This document shows, in pieces, positions 51,024 through 60,160 of a stretch of DNA of 64,000 bases. A program made the position numbers and the translations under genes. Below the pieces are notes generated by a model. That model did not search any database. It was not told where the DNA came from and saw only the letters and a list, made by a program, of their open reading frames with translations. Positions within the stretch are counted from its first letter, which is position 1; each line of letters begins with the position of its first letter. Source of the DNA: Flavobacterium sp. N502540 (GTDB lineage Bacteria; Bacteroidota; Bacteroidia; Flavobacteriales; Flavobacteriaceae); assembly GCF_025947365.1 (NCBI RefSeq), contig NZ_CP110012.1:4526001-4590000 (forward strand), read 5' to 3'.

Positions 51024-53411
51024 ATGAAAAACAAAAACACCAACGCACCTGTCCAAAAAACAATACTTACTTGTTTGCTTGTTTTGTATATAAGTTTTGT
51101 TCAGGCTCAAAACAGTTCCGATTTTAACGGTTTTGTCTATCATGCCGGAAATCCGCTTCCAAAGGTTCTCGTAACACTGGAGTCTTCAGGCAAGTCAGTA
51201 CTATCAGATCGTACGGGGTACTTTTCATTTAGCGGTGTATCAAATGGAACCTACAACATCAGAATTACCACCATGGGATTTAAAGATTACATCCGACAGA
51301 TTGTTTTGAACGGCTCCGCTATGAAGCCACTGCACATTAATATGGAGCTGGGTATTGATCTGAATGAAGTAAGCGTAAAAGGCCGTTCCAAAAAGAGTAA
51401 TCCCGAAAGTCTTGTCAATGCTCAGTATAGTGCGATGCCCGTAACCATAATTGATCGTAAAACCATAGAATTAATGGGCAGCCGAAGACTTGATGAGGTT
51501 TTAAAAGAGCAGACCGGAATTGCAATTGTAAACAATATTAGTGGCGGAGCGAGATCTGTAGGCGTTCAAATGCAGGGCTTTGGCAGCGAATATATTATGG
51601 TACTTATCGACGGTCAGCCTATGGTTGGACGCAACAATGGTAACTTCGATCTCTCCAGAATCAGTGTGTCTAACATTGAACGTATTGAGATCATAAAAGG
51701 AGCATCTTCCAGTCTTTACGGCAGTGAAGCATTGGGCGGTACCATTAATATTATTACCCGACACGGCGTAATTGATCCACAGCTACAGACTTCTGTAAGT
51801 TATGGTTCGTTGAACATTCTTGATGCCACTGTTGAAGGTGAAACTCCATTCTCGCAAAATAAAGGAACCGCCAATATAGCAGCAAATTATTATCGAACCG
51901 ACGGTTTTAATACCAATTCAAAATACATTAAAGGCACCACTTCTCCACCCTACGATAATTATAGCTTACAGGGAAGATCGCGCTATCAAACCGGTGCTAA
52001 CAGTTATTTAAATTTAAGTGGTCGTTACGGTCTGCGTCGTTCTTTTATGCAAAAGGATTTTGGTCTTGGACACATTTCCGGAGATCATCAGGACGAGCAG
52101 GATCTTAACCTTTCACTTTCGTACGATCACCGTTTCAATAGTAACTTAAGAAGCATTACACGATACTACCTCACTCATTATACTGCCGATATGAGTGTGG
52201 CCTGGCAGCAGAGCAATAATGCTGTTAGTCAGGATGTTTTTAAACAGACACTTCACCGCGTAGAACAGCAATTCTCCTACAGCAATAACAATTCGTACCA
52301 GCTTGTTGGCGGGATTGGCGGAAGTCTGGAGAATATGAACGATAAATCACTCAATGGTGTCAATACTCTACAGACTTTTTTCTCTTATGTTCAGGGCGAA
52401 TGGTCACCTGTTCAGAAAGTAAAAGCTGTGGGTGGACTCCGTTACGATCACACTACCAATTTTGGAGGAAGACTCAATCCCAGTTTTGGATTACAATACT
52501 TCATTACCCCTAAACTGACTTTTAAAACGGGTATCGGAACAGGATTTAAAGCTCCTGATTTTAAAACCAATTATCTGGTGTTCTTTAATCCTAACGGAAA
52601 TTATCTGGTTATTGGTAATGCGGTTCTCGCTCCTACACTACAGCAGTTAAAAGAGGACGGTCAGATTAGTGAAATCAGACAATATGTGCTCAATCAAACT
52701 GCCGGAAATCTTCAGGCCGAAAAGAGTACTTCCTATAATGCAGGATTAGTTTTAGAACCTTCCAAAAAGTTTAAAATAGAAGGAAATCTTTTTTATCATA
52801 AAATAACCAATCAAATCAATAGCATTCAGGTCGCTACAGGAACCAATAATCAAATTATTTATACGTATCAAAACCTGCCGAAAGCTGTTAACAAAGGATT
52901 TGAAATTGCTTTAAAACTCAGTCCGATAAAGAATCTGGAAATAAGTGCCGGTTATCAATATTTAATTGCTAAAGATCTTAGTATTAAAGACAGTATCAGT
53001 GCGGGTAAATGGCCTTATAGCCAAAACATACATGATCCTGTAACCGGTAATTCGTACAAACCCCGTCCGTCTGATTACTGGGGTATCGAAAATCGTTCCC
53101 GCCACATGGCCAACACCTCTATTTTCTATCGGTACAATCCGTGGAAACTTAATGCAAATATCAGGGTTAATTTTAGAGGCAAGTATCCTTTCGGAGATCG
53201 AAACGGCAATCAATTCATTGACCAATACGACATTTTTGTGAAGGATTATTGGCTTACGAATGCCAGTATAGAAAAACAACTGTTAAAAGACCATCTCAGT
53301 ATCCGATTTACAGCTGATAATATTTTCAACTACACCGATCCGCTAATGCCCGGACAGCCAGGAAGAATAGTACTTGCTGGTATAAGCTATCGTTTCTTTA
53401 AAAATCAATAA
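51024..53411 (+). CDS. HmuR-like TonB-dependent haem/haemoprotein receptor
   Basis: A 795-residue outer-membrane receptor. Signal peptide to SFVQAQ; a carboxypeptidase-like domain (FNGFVYHAGNPLPKVLVTLE); then the plug with RRLDEVLKEQTGIAIVNN, MVLIDGQPMVGRNNGNFDLS and IERIEIIKGASSSLYGSEAL. The barrel ends at RIVLAGISYRFFKNQ. Size and the following HmuY-family lipoproteins identify it as a haem or haemoprotein receptor of the HmuR kind. The ligand-binding His pair and NPDL-type motif of HmuR could not be located with certainty. It heads a plus-strand operon of surface lipoproteins. Confidence 0.85.
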   Translation: MKNKNTNAPVQKTILTCLLVLYISFVQAQNSSDFNGFVYHAGNPLPKVLVTLESSGKSVLSDRTGYFSFSGVSNGTYNIRITTMGFKDYIRQIVLNGSAMKPLHINMELGIDLNEVSVKGRSKKSNPESLVNAQYSAMPVTIIDRKTIELMGSRRLDEVLKEQTGIAIVNNISGGARSVGVQMQGFGSEYIMVLIDGQPMVGRNNGNFDLSRISVSNIERIEIIKGASSSLYGSEALGGTINIITRHGVIDPQLQTSVSYGSLNILDATVEGETPFSQNKGTANIAANYYRTDGFNTNSKYIKGTTSPPYDNYSLQGRSRYQTGANSYLNLSGRYGLRRSFMQKDFGLGHISGDHQDEQDLNLSLSYDHRFNSNLRSITRYYLTHYTADMSVAWQQSNNAVSQDVFKQTLHRVEQQFSYSNNNSYQLVGGIGGSLENMNDKSLNGVNTLQTFFSYVQGEWSPVQKVKAVGGLRYDHTTNFGGRLNPSFGLQYFITPKLTFKTGIGTGFKAPDFKTNYLVFFNPNGNYLVIGNAVLAPTLQQLKEDGQISEIRQYVLNQTAGNLQAEKSTSYNAGLVLEPSKKFKIEGNLFYHKITNQINSIQVATGTNNQIIYTYQNLPKAVNKGFEIALKLSPIKNLEISAGYQYLIAKDLSIKDSISAGKWPYSQNIHDPVTGNSYKPRPSDYWGIENRSRHMANTSIFYRYNPWKLNANIRVNFRGKYPFGDRNGNQFIDQYDIFVKDYWLTNASIEKQLLKDHLSIRFTADNIFNYTDPLMPGQPGRIVLAGISYRFFKNQ

Positions 53412-53439
53412 TACTATAATCTACATTAAATATTTCATC

Positions 53440-54156
53440 ATGATAACAAATAATATATTCAAAAAATGGCCTTTACTGCTACTGATTGTAAGCATGAATT
53501 TTATTTCCTGCAGCAGTACTGACGAAAATCCAACAGCTAGTCTGGTAGATGGTAAAAGCACCGTAGTTTCAGATCTTGCCGGAGATACCGGAGCTTCTAT
53601 GAGCACAGACACAAAAGGCAAAGAAAAAAGAAGTTTCCATACTTTTCTTTTTCGCTTCAGCGATCAGAAACAAATCTGGCTGCATACAAAAGCGGACTCA
53701 CTTCAATTCATGAAAACAAACGACTGGGACATTGCTTTTACAGGGCCTTATAATAGTGAAGTTTTTATAAACAATACAAAATACCAATACAATCCCGGTT
53801 ACGGTGGTCCGGCAAAAAACACAGCGGTAATACTATTGAAAGAGGCTTATAAAAATGTCAATCAGGCACCTTCAGATACTGATTTTAACAACAGTGAAGT
53901 TACTAAAATTGGATGGTCTTCCTCTGAAAGCTCTGCGGGTTGGTTTTATTACAGCTTAAGCAGTCATATCATGCAGGCTATTCCGGATCGAACTTACGTG
54001 CTGCGTCTGCCTAATGGAAAATATGCAAAACTACAACTCATAAATGCTTACAAAGGCAATCCCCCTGCTGTAACTGATTTAAACTGGCCTGCTCCTTATT
54101 TTACTTTCAAATACTTTGTACAGCAGGACGGAAGTAAAAATTTAAATACCAATTAA
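53440..54156 (+). CDS. hmuY: HmuY-family haem-binding lipoprotein
   Basis: A 238-residue lipoprotein (lipobox MNFISCS). The HmuY-type beta-fold is marked by TFLFRFSDQKQIWLHTKADS, NDWDIAFTGPYNSEVFINN, GWFYYSLSSHIMQAIPDRTYV and the signature LRLPNGKYAKLQLINAYKGN, followed by PYFTFKYFVQQDGS. HmuY of Porphyromonas gingivalis takes haem from host proteins with two His ligands and hands it to HmuR; candidate ligands here include His and Met residues in SSHIMQ, so binding may differ. It lies 28 bases after the receptor. Confidence 0.85.
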   Translation: MITNNIFKKWPLLLLIVSMNFISCSSTDENPTASLVDGKSTVVSDLAGDTGASMSTDTKGKEKRSFHTFLFRFSDQKQIWLHTKADSLQFMKTNDWDIAFTGPYNSEVFINNTKYQYNPGYGGPAKNTAVILLKEAYKNVNQAPSDTDFNNSEVTKIGWSSSESSAGWFYYSLSSHIMQAIPDRTYVLRLPNGKYAKLQLINAYKGNPPAVTDLNWPAPYFTFKYFVQQDGSKNLNTN

Positions 54157-54165
54157 TTTAATAAC

Positions 54166-54951
54166 ATGACAAAAATCAAAACCTTAACCCAAAAAATGCC
54201 CGGAACTCTACTGGTCATTTTTCTTCTAACCGTTTTGTTTACGGCCTGCTCAGCAGACGAAAATAAGGCAGCCGATCCGAAAATCGAAATTCCTTCAACC
54301 GGTTTATTCTATAAAGTAATACAGGTAAAAAACTACCAAGGGAGTACTTCTGATGCAAATCCTACTGCTCCTTCAGCAACACTTTACTACAGTCTTGAAG
54401 AAAATAAAGCTGTAGAGGGATCTTATAAAAAAACCCGCAAATGGGATCTGGCTTTTGGCGGACTTTACGCGAGCTTTTTATCCGGAAACAATGGCAGCAA
54501 CTCACAAAACAACGGCTCTCTTGCGGGAGGTGTGGGTGGAATCACGATTGTAGCCAAACCTTTTAATGAAGTTATCGATATTCCTGCAGACAGTCAGTTT
54601 AAAACCGGAATTGACCTTATTGGTACTGATGATGCGGGCTCATTTGGAAACGGAACAGGATGGTACTTGTATGATTTTGGAGGTGAAGTGGTATCGGATG
54701 GGAAGAATCCTCAAAAAGCACACGTGGCTTATGCACTTGGGGAATCGCTTAAAATTGCAAACGGCACTGTAATTCCGGCCAGAACGATTATCCTGAAAAC
54801 CGCTAACGGTAATTACGCAAAAATCAAAATGATATCTGTTTATAAAGATGTATACAGCGCTAAGGATTGGTTTAAAGACACTCCACACATGTATTACACT
54901 TTTGAATATGTAATGGTACCAGCGGGAAGTACCAAATTTGAAATCCGATAA
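54166..54951 (+). CDS. Second HmuY-family lipoprotein
   Basis: A 261-residue lipoprotein (lipobox FTACS). It keeps the same fold markers: LFYKVIQVKNYQGSTSDANP, KTRKWDLAFGGLYASF, GWYLYDFGGEV and the signature RTIILKTANGNYAKIKMISV followed by HMYYTFEYVMVPAGSTKFEI. Compared with the preceding HmuY it has a longer Gly/Asn/Ser-rich loop (GNNGSNSQNNGSLAGGVGG). It starts nine bases after its neighbour. Two HmuY paralogs in one operon suggest different haem sources or a relay at the surface (inference). Confidence 0.85.
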   Translation: MTKIKTLTQKMPGTLLVIFLLTVLFTACSADENKAADPKIEIPSTGLFYKVIQVKNYQGSTSDANPTAPSATLYYSLEENKAVEGSYKKTRKWDLAFGGLYASFLSGNNGSNSQNNGSLAGGVGGITIVAKPFNEVIDIPADSQFKTGIDLIGTDDAGSFGNGTGWYLYDFGGEVVSDGKNPQKAHVAYALGESLKIANGTVIPARTIILKTANGNYAKIKMISVYKDVYSAKDWFKDTPHMYYTFEYVMVPAGSTKFEIR

Positions 54952-54965
54952 CCAATTTAATTCAC

Positions 54966-55712
54966 ATGAATATTAAAATTACCCCATTAAAAACAACCTT
55001 AGCTTCTTCAGCTTTTGCCCTACTAACTCTATTAACAGGATGCAGCAGTGAGGAAGAAAGATGGACAGATGTAAAAGAAGCACCCATTACAGAAATAGTT
55101 ACCGGTCTGGATGCTAAAAGAATTATATCTTTTCGTGTAACCAATCCGGGCACCACTCAGACCATCCATAGCGCTGTAAATAATCTGAAGAAGACCATTA
55201 CAGTTTACCTGCCTTCTTATTATGAGTATCAATATCTTGAAGCTGCCATAACATTACCGGCAAATACCACTATTTCTCCTGCCGCAAAAGAACTTATACC
55301 TGTTTTTAGCAAAACTCCGGTAACCTATACCACAAAAGCAGCAGACGGAACAACTGCCGTTTACACGGTGAACGTTGTCATACAACAGCCTAAATTAGTC
55401 GTAAATGAAGTATCAAGTCCAACTGAAACTTTCTCGATTGGTACCGATAGTCCGCTTACTGTAAAAGGTCAAAACTTCCTGCCGTCATATGAGGTGACAA
55501 AAGTGTTTGTGGTAGATGCACAAGGCAACAAAAAATGGCAGATGAAACAATACAATGAAGGTCTTGATATTGGAAGTTTTTATGTCATGTATGTTTTTGC
55601 AGATGCTGCCAATACAACAATACCTCTTCAACCGGATACCGATTACTGGTTAATGATGGAAAGTTACAATCTGTCAACTACCATGAAATATCCGTTCAGG
55701 ATCACCAATTAA
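54966..55712 (+). CDS. Surface lipoprotein with Ig-like (DUF5018/IPT-type) domains
   Basis: A 248-residue lipoprotein (LLTGCSSEEE). Residues 45-130 form a cadherin- or DUF5018-like unit (IISFRVTNPGTTQTIHSAVN, ITVYLPSYYEYQYLEAAITL, TYTTKAADGTTAVYTVNVVI). Residues 140-248 look like an IPT/TIG-like fold (LTVKGQNFLPSYEVTKVFVV). It starts 14 bases after the second HmuY paralog and therefore belongs to the haem operon. It probably acts as a surface-exposed binding or spacer protein. No haem motif was recognised. Confidence 0.7.
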   Translation: MNIKITPLKTTLASSAFALLTLLTGCSSEEERWTDVKEAPITEIVTGLDAKRIISFRVTNPGTTQTIHSAVNNLKKTITVYLPSYYEYQYLEAAITLPANTTISPAAKELIPVFSKTPVTYTTKAADGTTAVYTVNVVIQQPKLVVNEVSSPTETFSIGTDSPLTVKGQNFLPSYEVTKVFVVDAQGNKKWQMKQYNEGLDIGSFYVMYVFADAANTTIPLQPDTDYWLMMESYNLSTTMKYPFRITN

Positions 55713-55791
55713 ATTTAAGAAAATAAAAAATGCCTGTTTACACTGCGAGGGTAATGAAAGAAGCCAATTAATCTATCAAATATAAATCATT

Positions 55792-56463
55792 ATGAAAAAA
55801 ATAATTCTATCAATTTTAGCAGTGGCTGCTATTTCATTTACATCTTGTAGTACTGACGAACAAAATGCCGAAACACAAGCGGTAGCAAAAGAACAATCGC
55901 AAGGATCAAATTTAACTAAGAAATCTGCTTTAGCTCTTTGTACAGTTACTTCTACCTCTGTTACGGTAAACAGAACTGCTGCACCGTCTTCTACCTATAC
56001 GAACTGGACTCCTGTTGCGGCTGCAATTGGAGGTGTTAACGTTCAATGGGAAGGTATTTACGGAGGTTCAATCCGTCCGGTAGGTAATGCCGGTAAATGG
56101 TATGTTGGTACTGTTAACTTAAATCAGACTTGCGATGACTGGGATAGCTGGAACTCTGCTATTGTAGTTAAAAACGCATCTGGTAACGTGGGTACTTCAC
56201 CTGCAGATCCGTACAATGTATTAGGATACAACGGAACTATATCCGGAGCAAATTATGGCTTAGGATACTACTCTTACAACATCCTTACACATGTTATGAC
56301 TCCTGCAAAAGCTATTGTAATCTGGAGAACTAATTCTGGTACGAATTCACAATCAGTTACTAGTCCTGCATCAGCATTAGAAGCTTACCTGGTTAAAGTA
56401 ACCAGCATTACTCCGGGATCTTCAAACAGTACTGTAAACTATAACTGGACTCAGGTAAAATAA
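55792..56463 (+). CDS. Lipoprotein, probable divergent HmuY-like fold
   Basis: A 223-residue lipoprotein (SFTSCSTDEQ). It does not match HmuY in the N-terminal half, but GLGYYSYNILTHVMTPAKAI and EAYLVKVTSITP followed by STVNYNWTQV line up by eye with GWFYYSLSSHIMQAIPD, the LRLPNGKY strand and FTFKYFVQ of the HmuY at 53440. Gene order in the same operon supports this. The central part has two Cys and many Trp (QTCDDWDSWNSAIVV). I infer a divergent haem-binding paralog, without certainty. Confidence 0.6.
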   Translation: MKKIILSILAVAAISFTSCSTDEQNAETQAVAKEQSQGSNLTKKSALALCTVTSTSVTVNRTAAPSSTYTNWTPVAAAIGGVNVQWEGIYGGSIRPVGNAGKWYVGTVNLNQTCDDWDSWNSAIVVKNASGNVGTSPADPYNVLGYNGTISGANYGLGYYSYNILTHVMTPAKAIVIWRTNSGTNSQSVTSPASALEAYLVKVTSITPGSSNSTVNYNWTQVK

Positions 56464-56708
56464 TTAACAACAGCATAAAAAAGAACATGGGAGCACGAAA
56501 TAGATAAAAGTAACTGCAGCAAATGCTGACCGGCGATCGACTGCAAAATACCCTATTCCCTAAATCATTCCCCCATGACCACAAACGGCTCTATAAAATT
56601 ACCGTAAGCATTGTAAAACAGGCATTTTACAAAATAATAGCCCGCTTATCCAATAAGTGGCAAAACTAATAAATAAAATCAAGTAAAAATTAAACAGACA
56701 ACACAATC

Positions 56709-57740
56709 ATGACTAAAAGAATACATAATCCTGTCTTTTTATACCAAATGACCCTGCTTTTTATAGTATTGGCATGTGTTTCGTGCGAAACGGAGTATAT
56801 CGACAAGGTAAATACTATTCCGGCCGATGTTATAAAAGTTCCGGGTTACACCCATATTGAATCTTTTACCATTAAGGATACTGAAAACAATGCGATTAGT
56901 GCGGCTCTGACTGAGGAAAATATAGTAATTACCTGGAGCAACCACATAACACTTCCCGAAACGGTTAAACCGGAAATCATTCTGGGTACCGAGGCTACTA
57001 TCTCTCCTGCATCTGGTACGGAGGTCGCTTTTAAAGACGGTACCGTTTTTACAGTTACTTCAAAAGCTGGTACTACAAAAAAATACACCCTAAAAATAGA
57101 TTTCAGACAAAAGGAGCCACGTGCATGGACTTCAACTCAGGAAGAGCCACTAGCCAAAGGTTTTATGGCAAAAATGACCAATCGCGGTACGAGCGATCCG
57201 GCGATCATCAATGATTTATGGATGAGTCTTAAAGATACCAGAGTTTACTTTGTATCTGCTGCCGATCGAAAAACAGAATACACAGCAGAAATCGTGTACT
57301 TAGGCAACGGTGAAACGACAGCGCCTTTTCTGGAATATGGAGTGTATTACTTTCTTCCTGAAAATATGCCGCTGGGATTATATGATCTTCGCATTAAAAA
57401 TGGAGCTTACACTCTTCAGAATGCCAGTGTAGAAAACAGATTTAAAATTGAAGTTACAGAACCTGACTATTTCAAAACAGAGAGATTCGGTTTTCCAACT
57501 ACTAAACGTTCAGGAGAAACTCTTGAAGTACGAGGCGGTTTATTAAATGAACTTACGGCAGTAGAAATTTACAATACAAGTAACACCGCTGTCACCTATC
57601 CTTTAGAAATTGTAAGTCTTACTTCTTATAAAGCCGTATTGAAAATTCCGGCCGGAGTTCCTGTCGGAACATACAACAGAATGAGATTTAAAAGAGGTAC
57701 CACAACCTCAAATCTAAGTTATGCCGTAACCGTGCAATAG
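56709..57740 (+). CDS. Surface lipoprotein with Ig-like domains, last gene of the haem cluster
   Basis: A 343-residue lipoprotein (lipobox ACVSCE). Residues 45-130 are a DUF5018-like domain with YTHIESFTIKDTENNAISAA, EIILGTEATISPASGTEVAF and TVTSKAGTTKKYTLKIDF; the later part has IPT-like strands (GETLEVRGGLLNELTAVEIY, VPVGTYNRMRFKRG). It resembles the lipoprotein at 54966 in layout and may be a distant paralog. A 245-base gap without visible gene precedes it, so it may have its own promoter. A terminator follows. Confidence 0.7.
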   Translation: MTKRIHNPVFLYQMTLLFIVLACVSCETEYIDKVNTIPADVIKVPGYTHIESFTIKDTENNAISAALTEENIVITWSNHITLPETVKPEIILGTEATISPASGTEVAFKDGTVFTVTSKAGTTKKYTLKIDFRQKEPRAWTSTQEEPLAKGFMAKMTNRGTSDPAIINDLWMSLKDTRVYFVSAADRKTEYTAEIVYLGNGETTAPFLEYGVYYFLPENMPLGLYDLRIKNGAYTLQNASVENRFKIEVTEPDYFKTERFGFPTTKRSGETLEVRGGLLNELTAVEIYNTSNTAVTYPLEIVSLTSYKAVLKIPAGVPVGTYNRMRFKRGTTTSNLSYAVTVQ

Positions 57741-57766
57741 TTTTGAGCTTTAATAATTGAAAATGC

Positions 57767-57802
57767 AAAAGCCTTTAGCTGCCCCGAGCGCTAAAGGCTT
57801 TT
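57767..57802. terminator. Terminator between the haem cluster and DUF417
   Basis: A perfect 13-bp stem AAAAGCCTTTAGC/GCTAAAGGCTTTT with a loop of ten bases, A run before and T run after, so it can work in both directions, 27 bases past the last lipoprotein stop and 25 before the DUF417 stop. Confidence 0.9.
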
Positions 57803-57826
57803 CTGGTATTACTGCGATTTAGTTTT

Positions 57827-58390
57827 TTAAGACGGTCTCTTTAGATACAATGCGGCCGATTCGCTCATCGTAATTAAGGAAGCTCCCAAAATCACAATGT
57901 CTTTCAGAACCAGACGCCCTCTGCCTGACAAATAAGGAAAGCCATATTGCTCATCTGTTAAATGCGGGACCCAGCTTTCGGGTGTAGTTACTAAAAAAGA
58001 TAATGTCCCTATAGTCAGTATAAAAACCAATATACTTCCGATCAGACTTGCCAAAGGTGCCCATTGATGAATCGCTACCAGAATCCCTATTCCGATTAAC
58101 AAAATTCCAAGTCCATTGGCAAATCCATACGTATTGTTGGCGATCTGCCATTCGTGGTTTTCGGTAACCAGCTCCCCTTCTTTATTGACAAATTCCTTGT
58201 ACTCGGTGGGCTGATTGTAAAAGAAAGACATAAAAGGGCTATTAGCTACAAAAGGTACGATTCCGTCTGCTTCGTAGGTAAAGAACTTAAGTCCGCCAAT
58301 CCATAAAAAAACAATTACGATTCCGGCACGTACTGCTTTTTTCCCTAACTGATCTAAATTTGCAATTGTATTCAAAATAGTATTTTTCAT
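57827..58390 (-). CDS. DUF417 (YkgB/RclC-like) inner membrane protein
   Basis: About 187 residues from ATG 58390. The frame is open to 58456, but that extension runs through the predicted promoter, so it was rejected. Four membrane helices are predicted. DUF417 marks are VRAGIVIVFLWIGGLKFFTYEADGIVPFVANSPFMSFFY and GRLVLKDIVILGASLITMSE. In E. coli the member RclC/YkgB belongs to the reactive-chlorine response, controlled by the AraC-type RclR. Here an AraC-family gene lies directly upstream. Stress role is inferred by analogy. Confidence 0.88.
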   Translation of the reverse strand: MKNTILNTIANLDQLGKKAVRAGIVIVFLWIGGLKFFTYEADGIVPFVANSPFMSFFYNQPTEYKEFVNKEGELVTENHEWQIANNTYGFANGLGILLIGIGILVAIHQWAPLASLIGSILVFILTIGTLSFLVTTPESWVPHLTDEQYGFPYLSGRGRLVLKDIVILGASLITMSESAALYLKRPS

Positions 58391-58429
58391 TGCTGTAGTT
58401 TTTAAATTATTTGTTTTTAAATAACACAG

Positions 58430-58456
58430 CAAAACTACCTTTCGAAGGTTTGGCAA
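58430..58456 (-). promoter_or_regulatory. Promoter for the DUF417 gene
   Basis: Minus-strand TTG (58456-58454), 16 bases, then TAGTTTTG (58437-58430). The -7 box is perfect, the spacing one base short of the usual range. The leader to ATG 58390 would be about 33 bases. Confidence 0.5.
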
Positions 58457-58476
58457 AGAATGGACGAAAAAGGATA

Positions 58477-59328
58477 TTAACTAGACAAATCTGCCACAAT
58501 TGAGATTCCTGTTGTTTTTCTAAAGGTTTGCGGAGAAATATTTGTCCTTTTTTTAAAGACCCTGCTAAAATAGTATTCGTCCTGAAATTTCAAAGCAAAA
58601 GCAATTTCTTTAATACTCATTCTGGTCAGGTGCAGGTGTTTCTTAGCTTCAAGAATTTGTCGTTCCTGAATCATTTGCGTTGGAGTCTTGTGGAAGCGTT
58701 TCTTGCATTGCTTGGTAAAATTATTAGAAGTCATCGCTAATAAGGATGCATAATCACTTGGTTTGTGAAGGGTCAGAAAATGCTCCTCCAAAAGTAGCCT
58801 AAACTGATCCATTTTTTCATCCTTTTGAAGTTCCTGCTTCTCGATGCTGTTCATTTTGATACTGCTCGATTTAGCTAAGAACAACTGAATATAAGCTCTC
58901 AATACAATCTCGGAAGGAGTTTTCTGCTTTAGTTCATCCGTAATCTGATCCATTAATTGTGTGTATAATTGATGCTGTTCAACCGTTAATGGTATAGAAG
59001 GCTCTAAATAAATATTATTGAAAAGTAAGCCATTACAAGCAACTTCATTTCTGTGATACTCAATGCAATAGAAATCCCCATGAAATTGTAAAACACTATA
59101 TACAAGAGATTTCTTTTCTTTTATATAAATAGATTGTTGAGGTGTTGAGAACAAAAGAACCGGACCTCTAAAATGAAAAGAGGCAAAATCAGCATGAAAA
59201 ATTCCCTCGCCTTCCCTAACCAATAAAACAGTATACTCGCTAAACTGAGCAGGTTTATTCAAAACAAAATGTTCTGATCGATCTGTTCCTAATAAAAATG
59301 TGCCCTGTTCTGAGAATACTTTATTCAT
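58477..59328 (-). CDS. AraC-family transcriptional regulator
   Basis: A 283-residue protein. Residues 1-120 form a cupin-like sensor (YTVLLVREGEGIFHADFASF, FYCIEYHRNEVACNGLLF). Residues 185-275 have two helix-turn-helix motifs: KPSDYASLLAMTSNNFTKQC and MSIKEIAFALKFQDEYYFSR followed by FKKRTNISPQTFRKTTG, diagnostic of AraC. It is upstream of DUF417 on the same strand; regulation of DUF417 is plausible. A Cys at the sensor (EVACNG) could be redox active, as in RclR, but this is weak. Confidence 0.88.
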   Translation of the reverse strand: MNKVFSEQGTFLLGTDRSEHFVLNKPAQFSEYTVLLVREGEGIFHADFASFHFRGPVLLFSTPQQSIYIKEKKSLVYSVLQFHGDFYCIEYHRNEVACNGLLFNNIYLEPSIPLTVEQHQLYTQLMDQITDELKQKTPSEIVLRAYIQLFLAKSSSIKMNSIEKQELQKDEKMDQFRLLLEEHFLTLHKPSDYASLLAMTSNNFTKQCKKRFHKTPTQMIQERQILEAKKHLHLTRMSIKEIAFALKFQDEYYFSRVFKKRTNISPQTFRKTTGISIVADLSS

Positions 59329-59506
59329 TTCAATAATTTTAGTGCTTCTTTCTCTTTTTACAAAATTAAGAATGAATTCTGTTTTTATAACATCAAGCCT
59401 CTATAAAACCATCCTAAAAATGAATGGTGTCTTTCCGGAATGTTATCCTATCCTCAATTTTTAATATTTTCTTAAAATTTTAAGAATCCTTTATTTTGCA
59501 AATGCC

Positions 59507-59514
59507 TATATTTG
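59507..59514 (+). promoter_or_regulatory. -7 promoter box before the efflux gene group
   Basis: TATATTTG is a perfect TAnnTTTG match, 60 bases before ATG 59574. No TTG at the right distance was found. Confidence 0.45.
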
Positions 59515-59573
59515 GCCCATATCAAATAGAAGTTGTCTTTACAGACGACAAGCTACAATTCTTTACTGCATAC

Positions 59574-59936
59574 ATGAAACCATTAAAGTTCATAGGTATT
59601 ATTTTGCTGTTCTTACTCCCTTTTTTAAGTGGAGGAGAATCTGGTAAACATACTGCTGAACTTACGATTTGTCAGCTTCAGGAAAACTTCACTGCTTCAG
59701 AAGTACCTCAATTTTCATCTTCCGCTTTGGTTAGTCCCAAAGATCTTGACATTCATTTCATTGTCAAAAAGAAGATCAAACACCGTGCTACAACTTCAGA
59801 CAGCAGTACTTTAAAAACACCGTACTATACCAAGTTAGTACCATTCAGAATTTTCAAAAATCGCTTAATTTATGGTATGGCTACGGTCTACCAGATTCAG
59901 CGTCATACTCACCTGCACCTGTACCAGTTATTCTAG
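59574..59936 (+). CDS. Small exported or membrane-anchored unknown protein before the RND operon
   Basis: About 120 residues from ATG 59574 (MKPLKFIGIILLFLLPFLSGG). The frame is open from a TTG at 59496, but that lies before the -7 box at 59507, so the shorter form is preferred. The mature part has a basic region with IVKKKIKHRATTSDSS and a His-rich end (QIQRHTHLHLYQLF). No family was recognised. It lies 225 bases ahead of the efflux adaptor gene and could be an accessory or small regulatory gene; alternatively it is not translated. Confidence 0.45.
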   Translation: MKPLKFIGIILLFLLPFLSGGESGKHTAELTICQLQENFTASEVPQFSSSALVSPKDLDIHFIVKKKIKHRATTSDSSTLKTPYYTKLVPFRIFKNRLIYGMATVYQIQRHTHLHLYQLF

Positions 59937-60160
59937 GTCATAATCCGTTTCATTTTTATATTCCTCTTATGCAATGCACTTTCTGTGTTTTATTGCAAAG
60001 GACAGCTTGTGATATAAAAATATTTTCTCCAAGCGTTACTGCTCTCTAAAAGTAGTAGTCGTTACAATATCCCTTATTTAACATTTAAATTATTCATGTC
60101 TCCCTGCAAATCAGTGTTGGGGAGCACCTTCATTTATATACCCCTATTTAAAAATTCATT

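Noticed and set aside
58391..58456. N-terminal extension of the DUF417 protein
   Set aside because: It overlaps the predicted promoter and precedes the conserved start MKNTILN.
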